Origin: Snodgrassella alvi_G
GTDB lineage: Bacteria; Pseudomonadota; Gammaproteobacteria; Burkholderiales; Neisseriaceae
Direction of reading: 5' to 3'
NCBI GenBank assembly: GCA_946478525.1
Contig: CAMLCH010000012.1
Coordinates: 1-50,172 of the forward strand
Length of the DNA: 50,172 nucleotides
Under the pieces are notes generated by a model. It did not search any database. It was not told the origin of the DNA and saw only the letters and a list, made by a program, of their open reading frames with translations. Position numbers and translations under genes: made by a program. This document shows positions 9,544 to 17,391 of the stretch, piece by piece. The number at the start of each line of letters is the position of its first letter. Positions within the stretch are counted from its first letter, which is position 1.

Positions 9544-10935
9544 TTAATTGTCGTAATAGTGTTCAGGAATAATAGTATTGTCAAATTTTGTATATTGTCC
9601 CTGAAAAGTAAGATGAACTTTACCAGTAGGCCCATTACGGTGCTTTCCAATGATGCATTCCGCTAGCCCTTTGAACTGAGTATCAGGATGATAATATTCA
9701 TCCCGATACATGAACATAATTAAATCGGCATCTTGTTCAATTGCTCCAGATTCGCGCAGATCTGACATCATTGGCCGTTTATCTGTGCGTTGTTCAACGG
9801 TACGAGATAATTGTGATAAAGCAATTATAGGTACTTGTAACTCTTTAGCCAATGATTTTAGGGATCGGGATATTTCGCCTAACTCAGAAGCTCTGTTATC
9901 CGAACGCCCAGACCCAGACATCAATTGTAAATAGTCTAGAACAATTAGTCCTAATTTACCACCCTGCTGCCTGGCTAATCGTCTTGCTCTAGCCCTCACT
10001 TCTAATGCAGTCAAACCCGGTGTTTCGTCAATAAACATGGGAGCATCTGTTAATTTTACCACTGCATCATTTAACTTGCCCCAATGTTCATCTTGTAACT
10101 GGCCTGTTTTAAGAACACTTTGATCTACGCGACCAACAGACCCCAACATACGCAAAACCAATTGTGCCCCCCCCATTTCCATGGAGAAAACTGCAACTGG
10201 TAATTTTTCGGCAATGGCTACATGCTCTGCGATATTGAGTGAAAATGCGGTTTTACCCATTGATGGACGACCGGCAACGATGATTAAATCGCCAGCCTGT
10301 AATCCTGAGGTCATTTTATCTAAATCAATAAATCCGGTGGATACGCCTGTTACATCGTTTTTGTTATCACGAGAATATAAGTAGTCGATTCGTGTAACCA
10401 CTTCTTGAAGCAAAACAGGCATGGTTAAAAAACCTTGTTTAGATCGTGCTGTAGACTCAGCAATCTGAAAAACGCTGTTTTCAGCTTCATCCAGCATTTG
10501 AGCAGCGTCTTTACCTTGAGGAGTATAGGCATTACGTGCAATTTGAGTACCTACTTGAGCAAGCTGACGCATGATTGAACGCTCACGGACAATTTCACCA
10601 TAACGTCGGATATTGGCTGCAGAAGGTGTATTTTGTGCCAGTGTGATCAGATATTCTAATCCATTAGCTTTATCCAGCTCATCACGACGCTGCAGCTCTT
10701 CCTGAACGGTAATGACATCTGCTGGGCGAGAAAGTTCAATCAAGGATTTTATAGCTCGAAAAATGAGACGGTGCTCATATCGATAAAAATCATCGTCATT
10801 AATCAAATCCGCAATGCGATCCCAAGCACTATTTTCCAACATCAGCCCGCCTAATACAGATTGTTCGGCTTCTATTGAATGTGGTGGTACAGAAAGTTGA
10901 TCAATGCTTTCTGTGTCTAATGTTATATCATCCAT
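9544..10935 (-). CDS. dnaB: Replicative DNA helicase DnaB
   Basis: A 463-residue hexameric helicase that unwinds DNA at the replication fork. The N-terminal domain (about 20-125, PPHSIEAEQSVLGGLM) binds DnaG primase and the DnaC-type loader. The RecA-like domain has Walker A GRPSMGKT (about 222-229), Walker B LIVLDYLQLM, and the DLRESGAIEQDADLIMFMYR arginine-finger region near the C-terminus. No intein interrupts it. It is transcribed away from sodB and towards the minor-pilin genes, the arrangement known in Neisseria. Confidence 0.98.
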   Translation of the reverse strand: MDDITLDTESIDQLSVPPHSIEAEQSVLGGLMLENSAWDRIADLINDDDFYRYEHRLIFRAIKSLIELSRPADVITVQEELQRRDELDKANGLEYLITLAQNTPSAANIRRYGEIVRERSIMRQLAQVGTQIARNAYTPQGKDAAQMLDEAENSVFQIAESTARSKQGFLTMPVLLQEVVTRIDYLYSRDNKNDVTGVSTGFIDLDKMTSGLQAGDLIIVAGRPSMGKTAFSLNIAEHVAIAEKLPVAVFSMEMGGAQLVLRMLGSVGRVDQSVLKTGQLQDEHWGKLNDAVVKLTDAPMFIDETPGLTALEVRARARRLARQQGGKLGLIVLDYLQLMSGSGRSDNRASELGEISRSLKSLAKELQVPIIALSQLSRTVEQRTDKRPMMSDLRESGAIEQDADLIMFMYRDEYYHPDTQFKGLAECIIGKHRNGPTGKVHLTFQGQYTKFDNTIIPEHYYDN

Positions 10936-11137
10936 TTTGATTTACTGAATCCTTTTGATGCTATTTTACCATTAAGCGATTGTTAATTTGCTTGCGCATA
11001 CATCACTGTATTACAATATTAACAAATTTTATTATGGTTTTAATTTTGTTAATCAATTTATTTGATTTACAAGATTCTCAATTAACGAAATTTATTCTAA
11101 ATTATAACGAACCACTCACTCATAAGGAATTATCATT

Positions 11138-11725
11138 ATGGAACATAAATTACCGGTCTTGCCCTATCCAATGGATGCTTTAAATCCATATATTTCTACT
11201 GAAACTATGGAATACCATTATGGCAAACATCATCAAACATACATAACCAATATGAATAATCAAATCAAGGGTACTGAATTTGAGAATATGTCTCTGGAAG
11301 ATATTGTAAAAAACTCTTCAGGTGGATTGTTTAATAATGCTGCTCAAACTTGGAATCATACCTTCTATTGGTTTGGATTTGCACCCAATGGTGTTTCTTT
11401 AGATGAATCCAGCGATTTGGCTAAGGCTATAAAAGAAAAATGGGGCAGTTTTGAATTGTTTCAGGAAGCTTTCAATCAGGTTGCTGCTGGCACGTTTGGT
11501 TCAGGCTGGGCATGGCTAATAAAAACACCCAAAGGCGATTTGGATTTGGTATCAACCAGTAACGCTGCTACACCGCTGACCAGTGAAAATATTCCTCTTC
11601 TGACATGTGATGTGTGGGAACATGCTTATTATATTGATTATCGAAACAGTCGGCCAAATTATCTGAAGAATTTCTGGGAAATAGTTAACTGGGCTGAAGT
11701 CGAAAAAAGATTTGTTGCACAATAA
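11138..11725 (+). CDS. sodB: Superoxide dismutase [Fe]
   Basis: A 195-residue cytoplasmic iron superoxide dismutase. The predicted metal ligands are His27 (EYHYGKHH), the His in AAQTWNHTFYW, and Asp and His in CDVWEHAYYIDYRN. The Gln in the FNNAAQ segment and the overall pattern fit Fe-type rather than Mn-type enzymes. AAGGAATTATCATT precedes the ATG. It is divergent from dnaB, as in Neisseria, and ends in a strong bidirectional terminator. Confidence 0.96.
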   Translation: MEHKLPVLPYPMDALNPYISTETMEYHYGKHHQTYITNMNNQIKGTEFENMSLEDIVKNSSGGLFNNAAQTWNHTFYWFGFAPNGVSLDESSDLAKAIKEKWGSFELFQEAFNQVAAGTFGSGWAWLIKTPKGDLDLVSTSNAATPLTSENIPLLTCDVWEHAYYIDYRNSRPNYLKNFWEIVNWAEVEKRFVAQ

Positions 11726-11741
11726 TCCTGATATTATAAAT

Positions 11742-11771
11742 AAAAAAGCTGCTTTCTGAAGCAGCTTTTTT
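11742..11771 (+). terminator. Bidirectional terminator between sodB and metQ
   Basis: AAAAAAGCTGCTT at 11742-11754 pairs perfectly with AAGCAGCTTTTTT at 11759-11771 around a TCTG loop. The A run and T run on the two sides make it work on both strands, serving sodB and metQ. Confidence 0.95.
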
Positions 11772-11819
11772 AACTCAAAATTGATTACTTTCTACCGATC
11801 AAAGTCAGAAACATCTTTT

Positions 11820-12632
11820 TTAATTTTTGTTATTGGGTAAATACCAATAGTTTTCTGAATTGTGTTGTTTAATATATTGTTTGAATTGCTCAGAATGATA
11901 TGCGTCAACAATTGCTTTTGCCCAAGGTTTGGACCTATTCTGAGCTTTAACGGCGACAATGAGCTCATATTCTGGAATAATATCTTCATTCATTAAAGCT
12001 TGTTTGGGATCAAGTTTGGCCGCATAGGCACGACTACCCGGTATAACAGAATAATCAAAATCATTTAGGGTGCGCGGGATATTTGCAGAATCCATCTCTA
12101 TGATATCAAGTTGATAAGGGTTTGTCTGAATATCATTTTTAGACACGATACTGGTGTTATTAATGGGTTTCATGGTTATCCAGCCGGCTTTTGCTAATAA
12201 TCGATACGCTCTTGCAGCATTTGAAGGATCATTAGGAACTGCGATTTTGCTGCCTTTAGTTAATCCCTGTAAATTATGATGTTTGGATGAATAGATTGCT
12301 GTTGGCACTGTGGGGATGTGCGTGAGTGATACTAGCTCAGCCTTTTTGTTTTGATTGAAATCTTTCATATAAGCTGTGTGCTGATCTACATTTAAGTCAA
12401 TGCTACCTTGCTGCAAAGCCATATCAGCTTGTAGCAAATCTGAGAAATCAATTTGTTTTATATGATAACCCTGTTTTTCCAGAATAGGTTTAACACCATC
12501 CAAAAATAGCTGGCTGTAAGGTCCAGGCGAAGTACCGATTGTGATTTGATTATCTGCAGACTCTTTTGGTTGGCAACCAACGATTAATAAACAAGTGCAT
12601 ATTAAAGTTAATACTTTTTTTATCAAGTTCAT
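11820..12632 (-). CDS. metQ: Methionine ABC transporter substrate-binding lipoprotein MetQ
   Basis: A 270-residue NLPA-family lipoprotein. The signal peptide ends in the lipobox LIVGC, Cys at about 20, so the mature protein is lipid-anchored. Family features are ITIGTSPGPYSQLFLDGVKP at the start of the mature fold, QGSIDLNVDQHTAYM, and KIAVPNDPSNAARAYRLL. It delivers methionine (D or L) to MetNI. It lies downstream of metI, but a terminator separates the two, so it may have its own promoter in the 229-bp gap or receive only readthrough. Confidence 0.95.
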   Translation of the reverse strand: MNLIKKVLTLICTCLLIVGCQPKESADNQITIGTSPGPYSQLFLDGVKPILEKQGYHIKQIDFSDLLQADMALQQGSIDLNVDQHTAYMKDFNQNKKAELVSLTHIPTVPTAIYSSKHHNLQGLTKGSKIAVPNDPSNAARAYRLLAKAGWITMKPINNTSIVSKNDIQTNPYQLDIIEMDSANIPRTLNDFDYSVIPGSRAYAAKLDPKQALMNEDIIPEYELIVAVKAQNRSKPWAKAIVDAYHSEQFKQYIKQHNSENYWYLPNNKN

Positions 12633-12826
12633 TAAGTTACTCCAATATATATTAAATTTGATAAATTTTTTTACTTATATAATCAATAAATTAATTAATA
12701 TTATAAGATGTATATTTATAGATACATTTTTAACAACTATATTTGCTAAAGATTAAGTTACTAGTGTAAACATTTATTATTGTGATAGTTAGACTTTTTT
12801 ATTCTATAATCAGTAGCAAAAGGTAT

Positions 12827-12852
12827 AAAAAAAACAGCTTCTAGTGAAGCTG
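12827..12852 (-). terminator. Intrinsic terminator between metI and metQ
   Basis: Read on the minus strand, CAGCTTC, the loop ACTA and GAAGCTG form a perfect 7-bp stem, immediately followed by eight U residues (the A run at 12827-12834 on the plus strand). It lies 10 nt after the metI stop, inside the predicted metN-metI-metQ operon. Confidence 0.88.
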
Positions 12853-12861
12853 CCATTGGAT

Positions 12862-13530
12862 TTAATTTTTTTTCGTCTTAGCTGAGAGCCAGTTACCCAA
12901 GCTCTGGATAAATTGAACGATAAGCACCAGAACAATGACAGTAATGATCATGATGACGTAATCAAAACGCTGGTAGCCATAATTTACTGCCAGATCTCCT
13001 ATCCCTCCGCCACCAACAGTACCAGACATTGCGGTAGCATCAATTAAACCAATCATTGCTGTAGTGAGAGCTAGTATGATAGAGGGCATGGCCTCCGGTA
13101 AAATAAAATAATGAATGATTTGATAATTTGTTGCACCCATTGCCTGAGCTGCCTCAATAATACCAGCCGGTACGCTTAATAAGGAATTTTCTATTAATCT
13201 GGCGATATAGGGAGAAACAAAAATGATTAAAGGTATAAACATGGCCTTGGTACCGATTGAGGTATGTACGATATTTCTAGCAAGCGGTAACACACATATT
13301 AATAAAATGATGAATGGTAGTGACCTAATAATATTAATCAGTACATTCAGCATTTTATGTAATATTGGTTTTGGCCAAATACCACCGTTTCTAGTCAATA
13401 ATAATAGTACCCCCATAAACACGCCTAACAGTGTGCCGAGAATGAAGGACACGCTTACCATGTTAAAAGTTTGCAATAATGCTAAACCAAATTGTTGTTT
13501 AGTCAACGAGGTCTCAAACCACTGATTCAT
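12862..13530 (-). CDS. metI: Methionine ABC transporter permease MetI
   Basis: A 222-residue inner-membrane permease with about five transmembrane segments. The coupling-helix (EAA) motif is EAAQAMGATNYQIIHYFILPEA, followed by the family-typical ATAMSGTVGGGGIGDLAVNYGYQRF. Its start overlaps the metN stop by 4 nt, so translation is coupled. It forms the MetN2I2 importer for methionine. Confidence 0.96.
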   Translation of the reverse strand: MNQWFETSLTKQQFGLALLQTFNMVSVSFILGTLLGVFMGVLLLLTRNGGIWPKPILHKMLNVLINIIRSLPFIILLICVLPLARNIVHTSIGTKAMFIPLIIFVSPYIARLIENSLLSVPAGIIEAAQAMGATNYQIIHYFILPEAMPSIILALTTAMIGLIDATAMSGTVGGGGIGDLAVNYGYQRFDYVIMIITVIVLVLIVQFIQSLGNWLSAKTKKN

Positions 13531-14540
13531 GCTACGCCTCTTTCAATGTGCACGCCCTTATCTTTCAAGAAAGTAACGGCTGTTTCTATTTTGTCTTCTG
13601 TTCCGTTCATTTGGATAAACATACTACCAAGCACCACGCCACTGATTTCACGCATATTACCAAATAAGATATTAATCTCAACCAATTGCTTCAGAATTAA
13701 CTCATTCACTACGGGTTTTTTAGCCGAATCACCGACAAACTCAAGACGGAAGATATTGTTTTGCTGAGGTAAGCTAGCTAATATAGCTTCTGGTATTTGT
13801 GGACTTAAAACGGTGCTGACAAATTTTTTGGTGGTTTCCTGTTTTGGTGTTGAAAAAATATCCAGAACAGAACCCTGTTCGATAATCTGCCCTTTTTCCA
13901 TCACGGCAACTTTATTGCAGATTGATGCAATAACTTCCATTTCATGAGTCACCAGCAATATGGTGATTTTTCGTTCATCGTTAATCTGTTTTAATAATTT
14001 TAATATTGATAAGGTTGTTTGCGGATCTAAAGCTGATGTAGCTTCATCGCATAAAAGTATGGTTGGTTCGGTAATTAATGCTCGTGCTATACCCACACGC
14101 TGTTTTTGACCGCCTGATAACTGACTCGGATAGCTATCTTTTTTAGCAATAAGATCCACATAAGCCAGCATTTCATTAACGCGCTGATCTATTTCTGGAC
14201 GAGGTATACCTTGCAAAACTAACGGAATGGCAACGTTTTGGGCTACAGTTTTAGATTCAAGTAAATTAAAATGTTGAAATATCATGCCAATATTTTTTTT
14301 ATGCTGACGCTGAGCTGTGCCAGTCAAATTATTGACATTAACGCCATCTACCATCACCATACCGGAAGTTGGTTTTTCTAATTGATTCACTAAGCGAATC
14401 AAACTACTTTTACCTGCTCCACTCCAGCCGATCAGTCCATATATATCTCCTGTTTCAACTGTGAGATTAATATCGTTTAAGGCATGTACCTGTTGTTTGT
14501 TTTTGATATAGGTTTTGTTTATATTTTCGAATATGATCAT
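13527..14540 (-). CDS. metN: Methionine ABC transporter ATP-binding protein MetN
   Basis: A 337-residue ATPase. It has Walker A GWSGAGKSS at residues 38-46, Q-loop MIFQHFNLL, signature LSGGQKQRVGIARAL (about 140-154), Walker B ILLCDEATSAL and the switch His in LLVTHEME. The C-terminal 75 or so residues form the NIL domain (FRLEFVGDSAKKP through FLKDKGVHIE). In this family the domain binds methionine and shuts the importer down when cytoplasmic methionine is high. No MetJ box or S-adenosylmethionine riboswitch is evident in the 131-bp upstream gap. Confidence 0.97.
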   Translation of the reverse strand: MIIFENINKTYIKNKQQVHALNDINLTVETGDIYGLIGWSGAGKSSLIRLVNQLEKPTSGMVMVDGVNVNNLTGTAQRQHKKNIGMIFQHFNLLESKTVAQNVAIPLVLQGIPRPEIDQRVNEMLAYVDLIAKKDSYPSQLSGGQKQRVGIARALITEPTILLCDEATSALDPQTTLSILKLLKQINDERKITILLVTHEMEVIASICNKVAVMEKGQIIEQGSVLDIFSTPKQETTKKFVSTVLSPQIPEAILASLPQQNNIFRLEFVGDSAKKPVVNELILKQLVEINILFGNMREISGVVLGSMFIQMNGTEDKIETAVTFLKDKGVHIERGVA

Positions 14541-14671
14541 AATAACTCTTATAATTTGCTATCCTGCTTGATTTAACAGTTCCCGTTATGGTAACAATGT
14601 CTTGAAAGCTTTTAAAGCATCATAACTTATCTATTCAGAATTTGGTTACTAAGTTTGCCTCATGACAATGG

Positions 14672-15487
14672 TTAAGCAAATGTTTGAGGAGATTTGTGAT
14701 TATCATTTTTATCAATAAGAGTTTGCCAATGAGTTGCGTAACATTGCATTTCCTGCCAACACTGGCTAAAAGCATCACTGCTTAGCCACTGCCATTCTCG
14801 TTCTCGGGCAATTTTAATTTCATCATGCCAACTTGTAGAAGGTATTGCTGGATGACACATTATCACTGCACCTTCAGACGGGATGGCTCCTAACCACTGC
14901 CTCCATTTTGAAGCCAATTGTTTAACGTCAGCATTAAAATCATAAACTCCAGCAAAAGCATAGTTATGAGCAATATTTTCTTTTTGCAGAATTTTTTTAA
15001 GTGCTCTGCCACCTAAATGGTAAATTAAAAGTGCTTTGAAATTTTTTTGTACTGGTTTAGTAATGCGCATAGCAACAGTATTATCATAACGTTGTTGCAA
15101 GGTACGAATTAATATGTCCCGTATCACCGGAAACTGATGCACATGCTGATGACCGTCAACAAAATCTGGTTTTTGGCCAATAGTGTCTTCAAATTGATTT
15201 AACTGTTGATTAATGATATTTTGGATTTTAGTACGAGGCCATAAATGTAAATAAGAATTTAACAAAATGTGTTTTAAACTTCCAACACAATTAAAACCAG
15301 TTAAATCTAAATGCAAGCCAATATCAATATTCAGATTATGTAATTCTCTGACTGCATGAGCACTAATGCTACCCTGACTCATATAACTGGCTGCCTGAAT
15401 TCGTTGCATTTGAGCTAGTCTGATAACTGCTTCATTTACAGGTTCAGATAAACCTAAATCATCAACATTAATAATAACTGGTTTCAT
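14672..15487 (-). CDS. YdjC/ChbG-family polysaccharide deacetylase, candidate NaxD/LgmC-type
   Basis: A 271-residue member of the YdjC family of metal-dependent carbohydrate deacetylases. The N-terminal INVDDLGLSEPVNEAV supplies the Asp metal ligand, GLHLDLTG and DGHQHVHQFP supply His ligands, and VIMCHPA is the late conserved His motif. Family members include ChbG, HpnK and NaxD. The neighbours, a GtrB-like transferase, GtrA and an ArnT-like transferase, point to the NaxD role: removal of the acetyl group from an undecaprenyl-phosphate-linked N-acetylhexosamine before its transfer to lipid A. The substrate is inferred. The ATG at 15487 lies inside the preceding half-GtrA ORF (20-nt overlap), and its binding site reads AAAGAAG, weaker than the duplicated copy at 15719. 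Confidence 0.85.
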   Translation of the reverse strand: MKPVIINVDDLGLSEPVNEAVIRLAQMQRIQAASYMSQGSISAHAVRELHNLNIDIGLHLDLTGFNCVGSLKHILLNSYLHLWPRTKIQNIINQQLNQFEDTIGQKPDFVDGHQHVHQFPVIRDILIRTLQQRYDNTVAMRITKPVQKNFKALLIYHLGGRALKKILQKENIAHNYAFAGVYDFNADVKQLASKWRQWLGAIPSEGAVIMCHPAIPSTSWHDEIKIAREREWQWLSSDAFSQCWQEMQCYATHWQTLIDKNDNHKSPQTFA

Positions 15488-15719
15488 TTTTCTTCTTTGA
15501 TCTGATTGCCCAAAATTTTGCCAGAATAAATGTTAGTATGGTTACTATTATTGTCACTACAAACCAAATAGCCCCATGAGCTTCAATACCAAACAATTTT
15601 GAACCTAAGAGAAATAACAGTTGATTGAGTAAAAAACCCAATATTGAAGTAAATAACCAACGCCATAAGATACTCAGTAAATTTTGACTAATTTGACGAA
15701 AAATGATTACTGGTTTCAT
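15468..15719 (-). CDS. Chimeric half-GtrA made by tandem duplication
   Basis: An 83-codon ORF whose first six codons (MKPVII) equal the start of the downstream deacetylase and whose remainder, FRQISQNLL onward, repeats the second half of GtrA. It holds two predicted transmembrane segments (about 17-38 and 50-70), equivalent to helices 3 and 4 of GtrA, and ends with a basic tail, RSKKKNETSYY. A strong AAAGGAG binding site lies 5 nt before its ATG. It is the product of a 232-bp tandem duplication (see the repeat entries) and has stayed open despite 15 substitutions between copies. It may be expressed as a partial flippase subunit or be a by-product. No function is claimed. Confidence 0.6.
   Translation of the reverse strand: MKPVIIFRQISQNLLSILWRWLFTSILGFLLNQLLFLLGSKLFGIEAHGAIWFVVTIIVTILTFILAKFWAIRSKKKNETSYY
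15470..15701. repeat. 232-bp tandem duplication, copy A
   Basis: This copy matches 15702-15933 at an exact offset of 232 bp with 15 mismatches and no gaps by my count (about 93.5% identity). It covers the second half of the chimeric gtrA ORF and the ribosome binding site and first codons of the deacetylase gene. Confidence 0.95.
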
Positions 15720-16113
15720 TTTTCTCCTTTGATCTGAATGCCCAAAATTTTGCCAGAATAAATGTTAGTATGGTTACTATTATTGTCACTACAAACCAAA
15801 TAACCCCATAAGCTTCGCTACCAAACAATTTTAAGCCTAAGAGAAACAATAATTGATTGAGTAAAAAACCCAATATTGAAGTAAATAACCAACGCCATAA
15901 GGTAGTCAGTAAATTTTGACTAATTTGACGAAAGGTGAAGCGAAAATGTCCTAAAAAACTGACCAAAAAAGCAAATATAAAAGCTATGGGATTCGCTAGC
16001 TGTGGCGTTAAATCAACGTAATCTACCAGCGCCATCAGACAGATAAAATGAGTTGCAGCCGCAGCAGAGCCAGTAAAACAAAACCACAACCCCTGAACCG
16101 GAAATGTTTTCAT
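15688..16113 (-). CDS. GtrA-family membrane protein, putative undecaprenyl-phosphate-sugar flippase
   Basis: A four-helix membrane protein of about 141 residues in the GtrA/PF04138 family, thought to flip undecaprenyl-phosphate-linked sugars to the periplasm. Features are WFCFTGSAAAATHFICL in helix 1, ANPIAFIFAFLVSFLGHFRFTF in helix 2, and WRWLFTSILGFLLNQLLF and IIVTILTFILAKFWAFRS in helices 3 and 4. I prefer the ATG at 16113, which overlaps the stop of the upstream transferase as ATGA. An in-frame ATG at 16134 would give 148 residues. The 3' end overlaps the chimeric half-gtrA by 32 nt. Its partner is probably the GtrB-like transferase just upstream. Confidence 0.85.
   Translation of the reverse strand: MKTFPVQGLWFCFTGSAAAATHFICLMALVDYVDLTPQLANPIAFIFAFLVSFLGHFRFTFRQISQNLLTTLWRWLFTSILGFLLNQLLFLLGLKLFGSEAYGVIWFVVTIIVTILTFILAKFWAFRSKEKNETSNHFSSN
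15702..15933. repeat. 232-bp tandem duplication, copy B
   Basis: This copy lies directly next to copy A and is part of the full-length gtrA gene. Its left end carries an extra start codon and strong ribosome binding site from the deacetylase gene. The right junction is at GACGAAA, after which similarity stops. Confidence 0.95.
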
Positions 16114-17072
16114 TTCTGCTGACTGCTGTCCCATTGTTTATTGATTAAGTATAACGGTCGATGTTTAACTTCTTCATAAATACGACCAATGTATTCGCCA
16201 ATTAAGCCTAAGCATACTAGTTGTAATCCGGTTGAAAACATAATACCTGCTGCCAGTGTTGGCCAGCCAGCCAAATCTTTACCAAAACATAATGTATCTA
16301 TAACGATATATAAGCCATAAATCATTGCAATAATGGAAATAATTAATCCTGCTCTGGATATCCAACGCAAAGGCCGCTGTGAAAAAGAAGTTATACCAAC
16401 TAAGGCCAATTCAAATAAACTAAAAAAATTGAATTTACTTTTACCAGCTTGTCTTGGTTCAGCCTGAAATGGAATAAATATGGTAGGAAACCCTACCCAG
16501 GCATAAAGTCCTTTCATAAACCGTTGCCGTTCCGGTAGTTGCAATATTGCCTCTACCACTTTTTTTGTCATTAATCTGAAATCACCGGCATTAGGTGTTA
16601 ATTGATACCGATGGGTATCTTCCATAAAACAATAAAAACATTTTTTGAAGATACGTGCAATTAAGGTTTCATTCTGACGAGAATTTTGTACTGCAGCAAC
16701 CACTTCCACGTTGTTATTTTTAATAAGATCTAACATTTGCGACAGAATGGAAATAGGATGCTGCCCATCCGCATCCATCATGGCAACTAATGCACCTTTC
16801 GATTCTTTTAAGCCTGCTGTTAAAGCTGCTTCTTTACCAAAATTTCGTGAAAACTGAATCAAACGCAGTACTGTATTTTCAGGTAAATGAATTAGATTTG
16901 AATTAAATACCTTCACCAGATCATCACGACTACCGTCATCAATCATTAAGATTTCACAATTCATTTCCAGTTGTGCTGTAAAAGCTATTAATTGTGGTAA
17001 AAAACGATTGACCGCAATTGCATCATTATAAATCGGCAGAATGATACTTAATCCTGTAGTTTGGCTTTTCAT
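16110..17072 (-). CDS. GtrB/DPM1-like family 2 glycosyltransferase
   Basis: About 320 residues. The N-terminal GT-A domain starts LSIILPIYND, with MIDDGSRDD and the catalytic metal-binding AMMDADGQHP (about 96-104). The C-terminal third has two transmembrane helices (ISRAGLIISIIAMIYGLYIV and LAAGIMFSTGLQLVCLGL) followed by GEYIGRIYEEVKHRPLYL, the typical ending of GtrB, ArnC and FlmF proteins. Such enzymes load a sugar from a nucleotide donor onto undecaprenyl phosphate on the cytoplasmic face. I use ATG 17072; an in-frame GTG lies at 17078. The sugar is not predictable from the sequence. With the deacetylase next door, an N-acetylhexosamine is the best guess. Confidence 0.88.
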   Translation of the reverse strand: MKSQTTGLSIILPIYNDAIAVNRFLPQLIAFTAQLEMNCEILMIDDGSRDDLVKVFNSNLIHLPENTVLRLIQFSRNFGKEAALTAGLKESKGALVAMMDADGQHPISILSQMLDLIKNNNVEVVAAVQNSRQNETLIARIFKKCFYCFMEDTHRYQLTPNAGDFRLMTKKVVEAILQLPERQRFMKGLYAWVGFPTIFIPFQAEPRQAGKSKFNFFSLFELALVGITSFSQRPLRWISRAGLIISIIAMIYGLYIVIDTLCFGKDLAGWPTLAAGIMFSTGLQLVCLGLIGEYIGRIYEEVKHRPLYLINKQWDSSQQK

Positions 17073-17078
17073 CAACAC

Positions 17079-17391
17079 AATCTCAAGTGCAAAATATATG
17101 TAGGATATTATAACTGCTAATTACTAATTGTTTTGGACAAATACTATTTAAGCATGTAGATATTTCTCCGAGAAAAATTATAATTAAATTTATCAAAAGA
17201 TAGGTTAATCATCATGTGTTAATTAATTTTGAATTAACTAAATATACTATAGTTGTCCCAATGTATTTATCCATTAATAATAAGCTCTCAAGTAGTTTAA
17301 TTAAAAATGGCTGTTTTAAAATTTTCCATTTTAAGCAATGATTTCTTACAGAACTATTTCTCTGGATTTATAAAATATTAAATTTAATAAT
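17079..17391. other. Spacer between the two glycosyltransferase genes
   Basis: 313 bp, AT-rich, between the ArnT-like gene and the GtrB-like gene in the same direction. It is long enough for a separate promoter for the GtrB operon. I looked for a CTTAAG-N5-CTTAAG site and found none; TTTAAG and TTAAT occur singly. No ORF or strong hairpin was seen. Confidence 0.4.

Noticed and set aside
14541..14671. S-adenosylmethionine riboswitch or MetJ operator ahead of metN
   Set aside because: The 131-bp gap shows neither the riboswitch helices nor tandem AGACGTCT-like boxes. Regulation through the NIL domain of MetN is the only control visible.
17079..17391. PmrA box upstream of the GtrB-like or ArnT-like genes
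   Set aside because: I searched for YTTAAK-N5-YTTAAK here and upstream of 18873. Only isolated half-sites occur, so the sugar module cannot be placed in the PmrA regulon from sequence.
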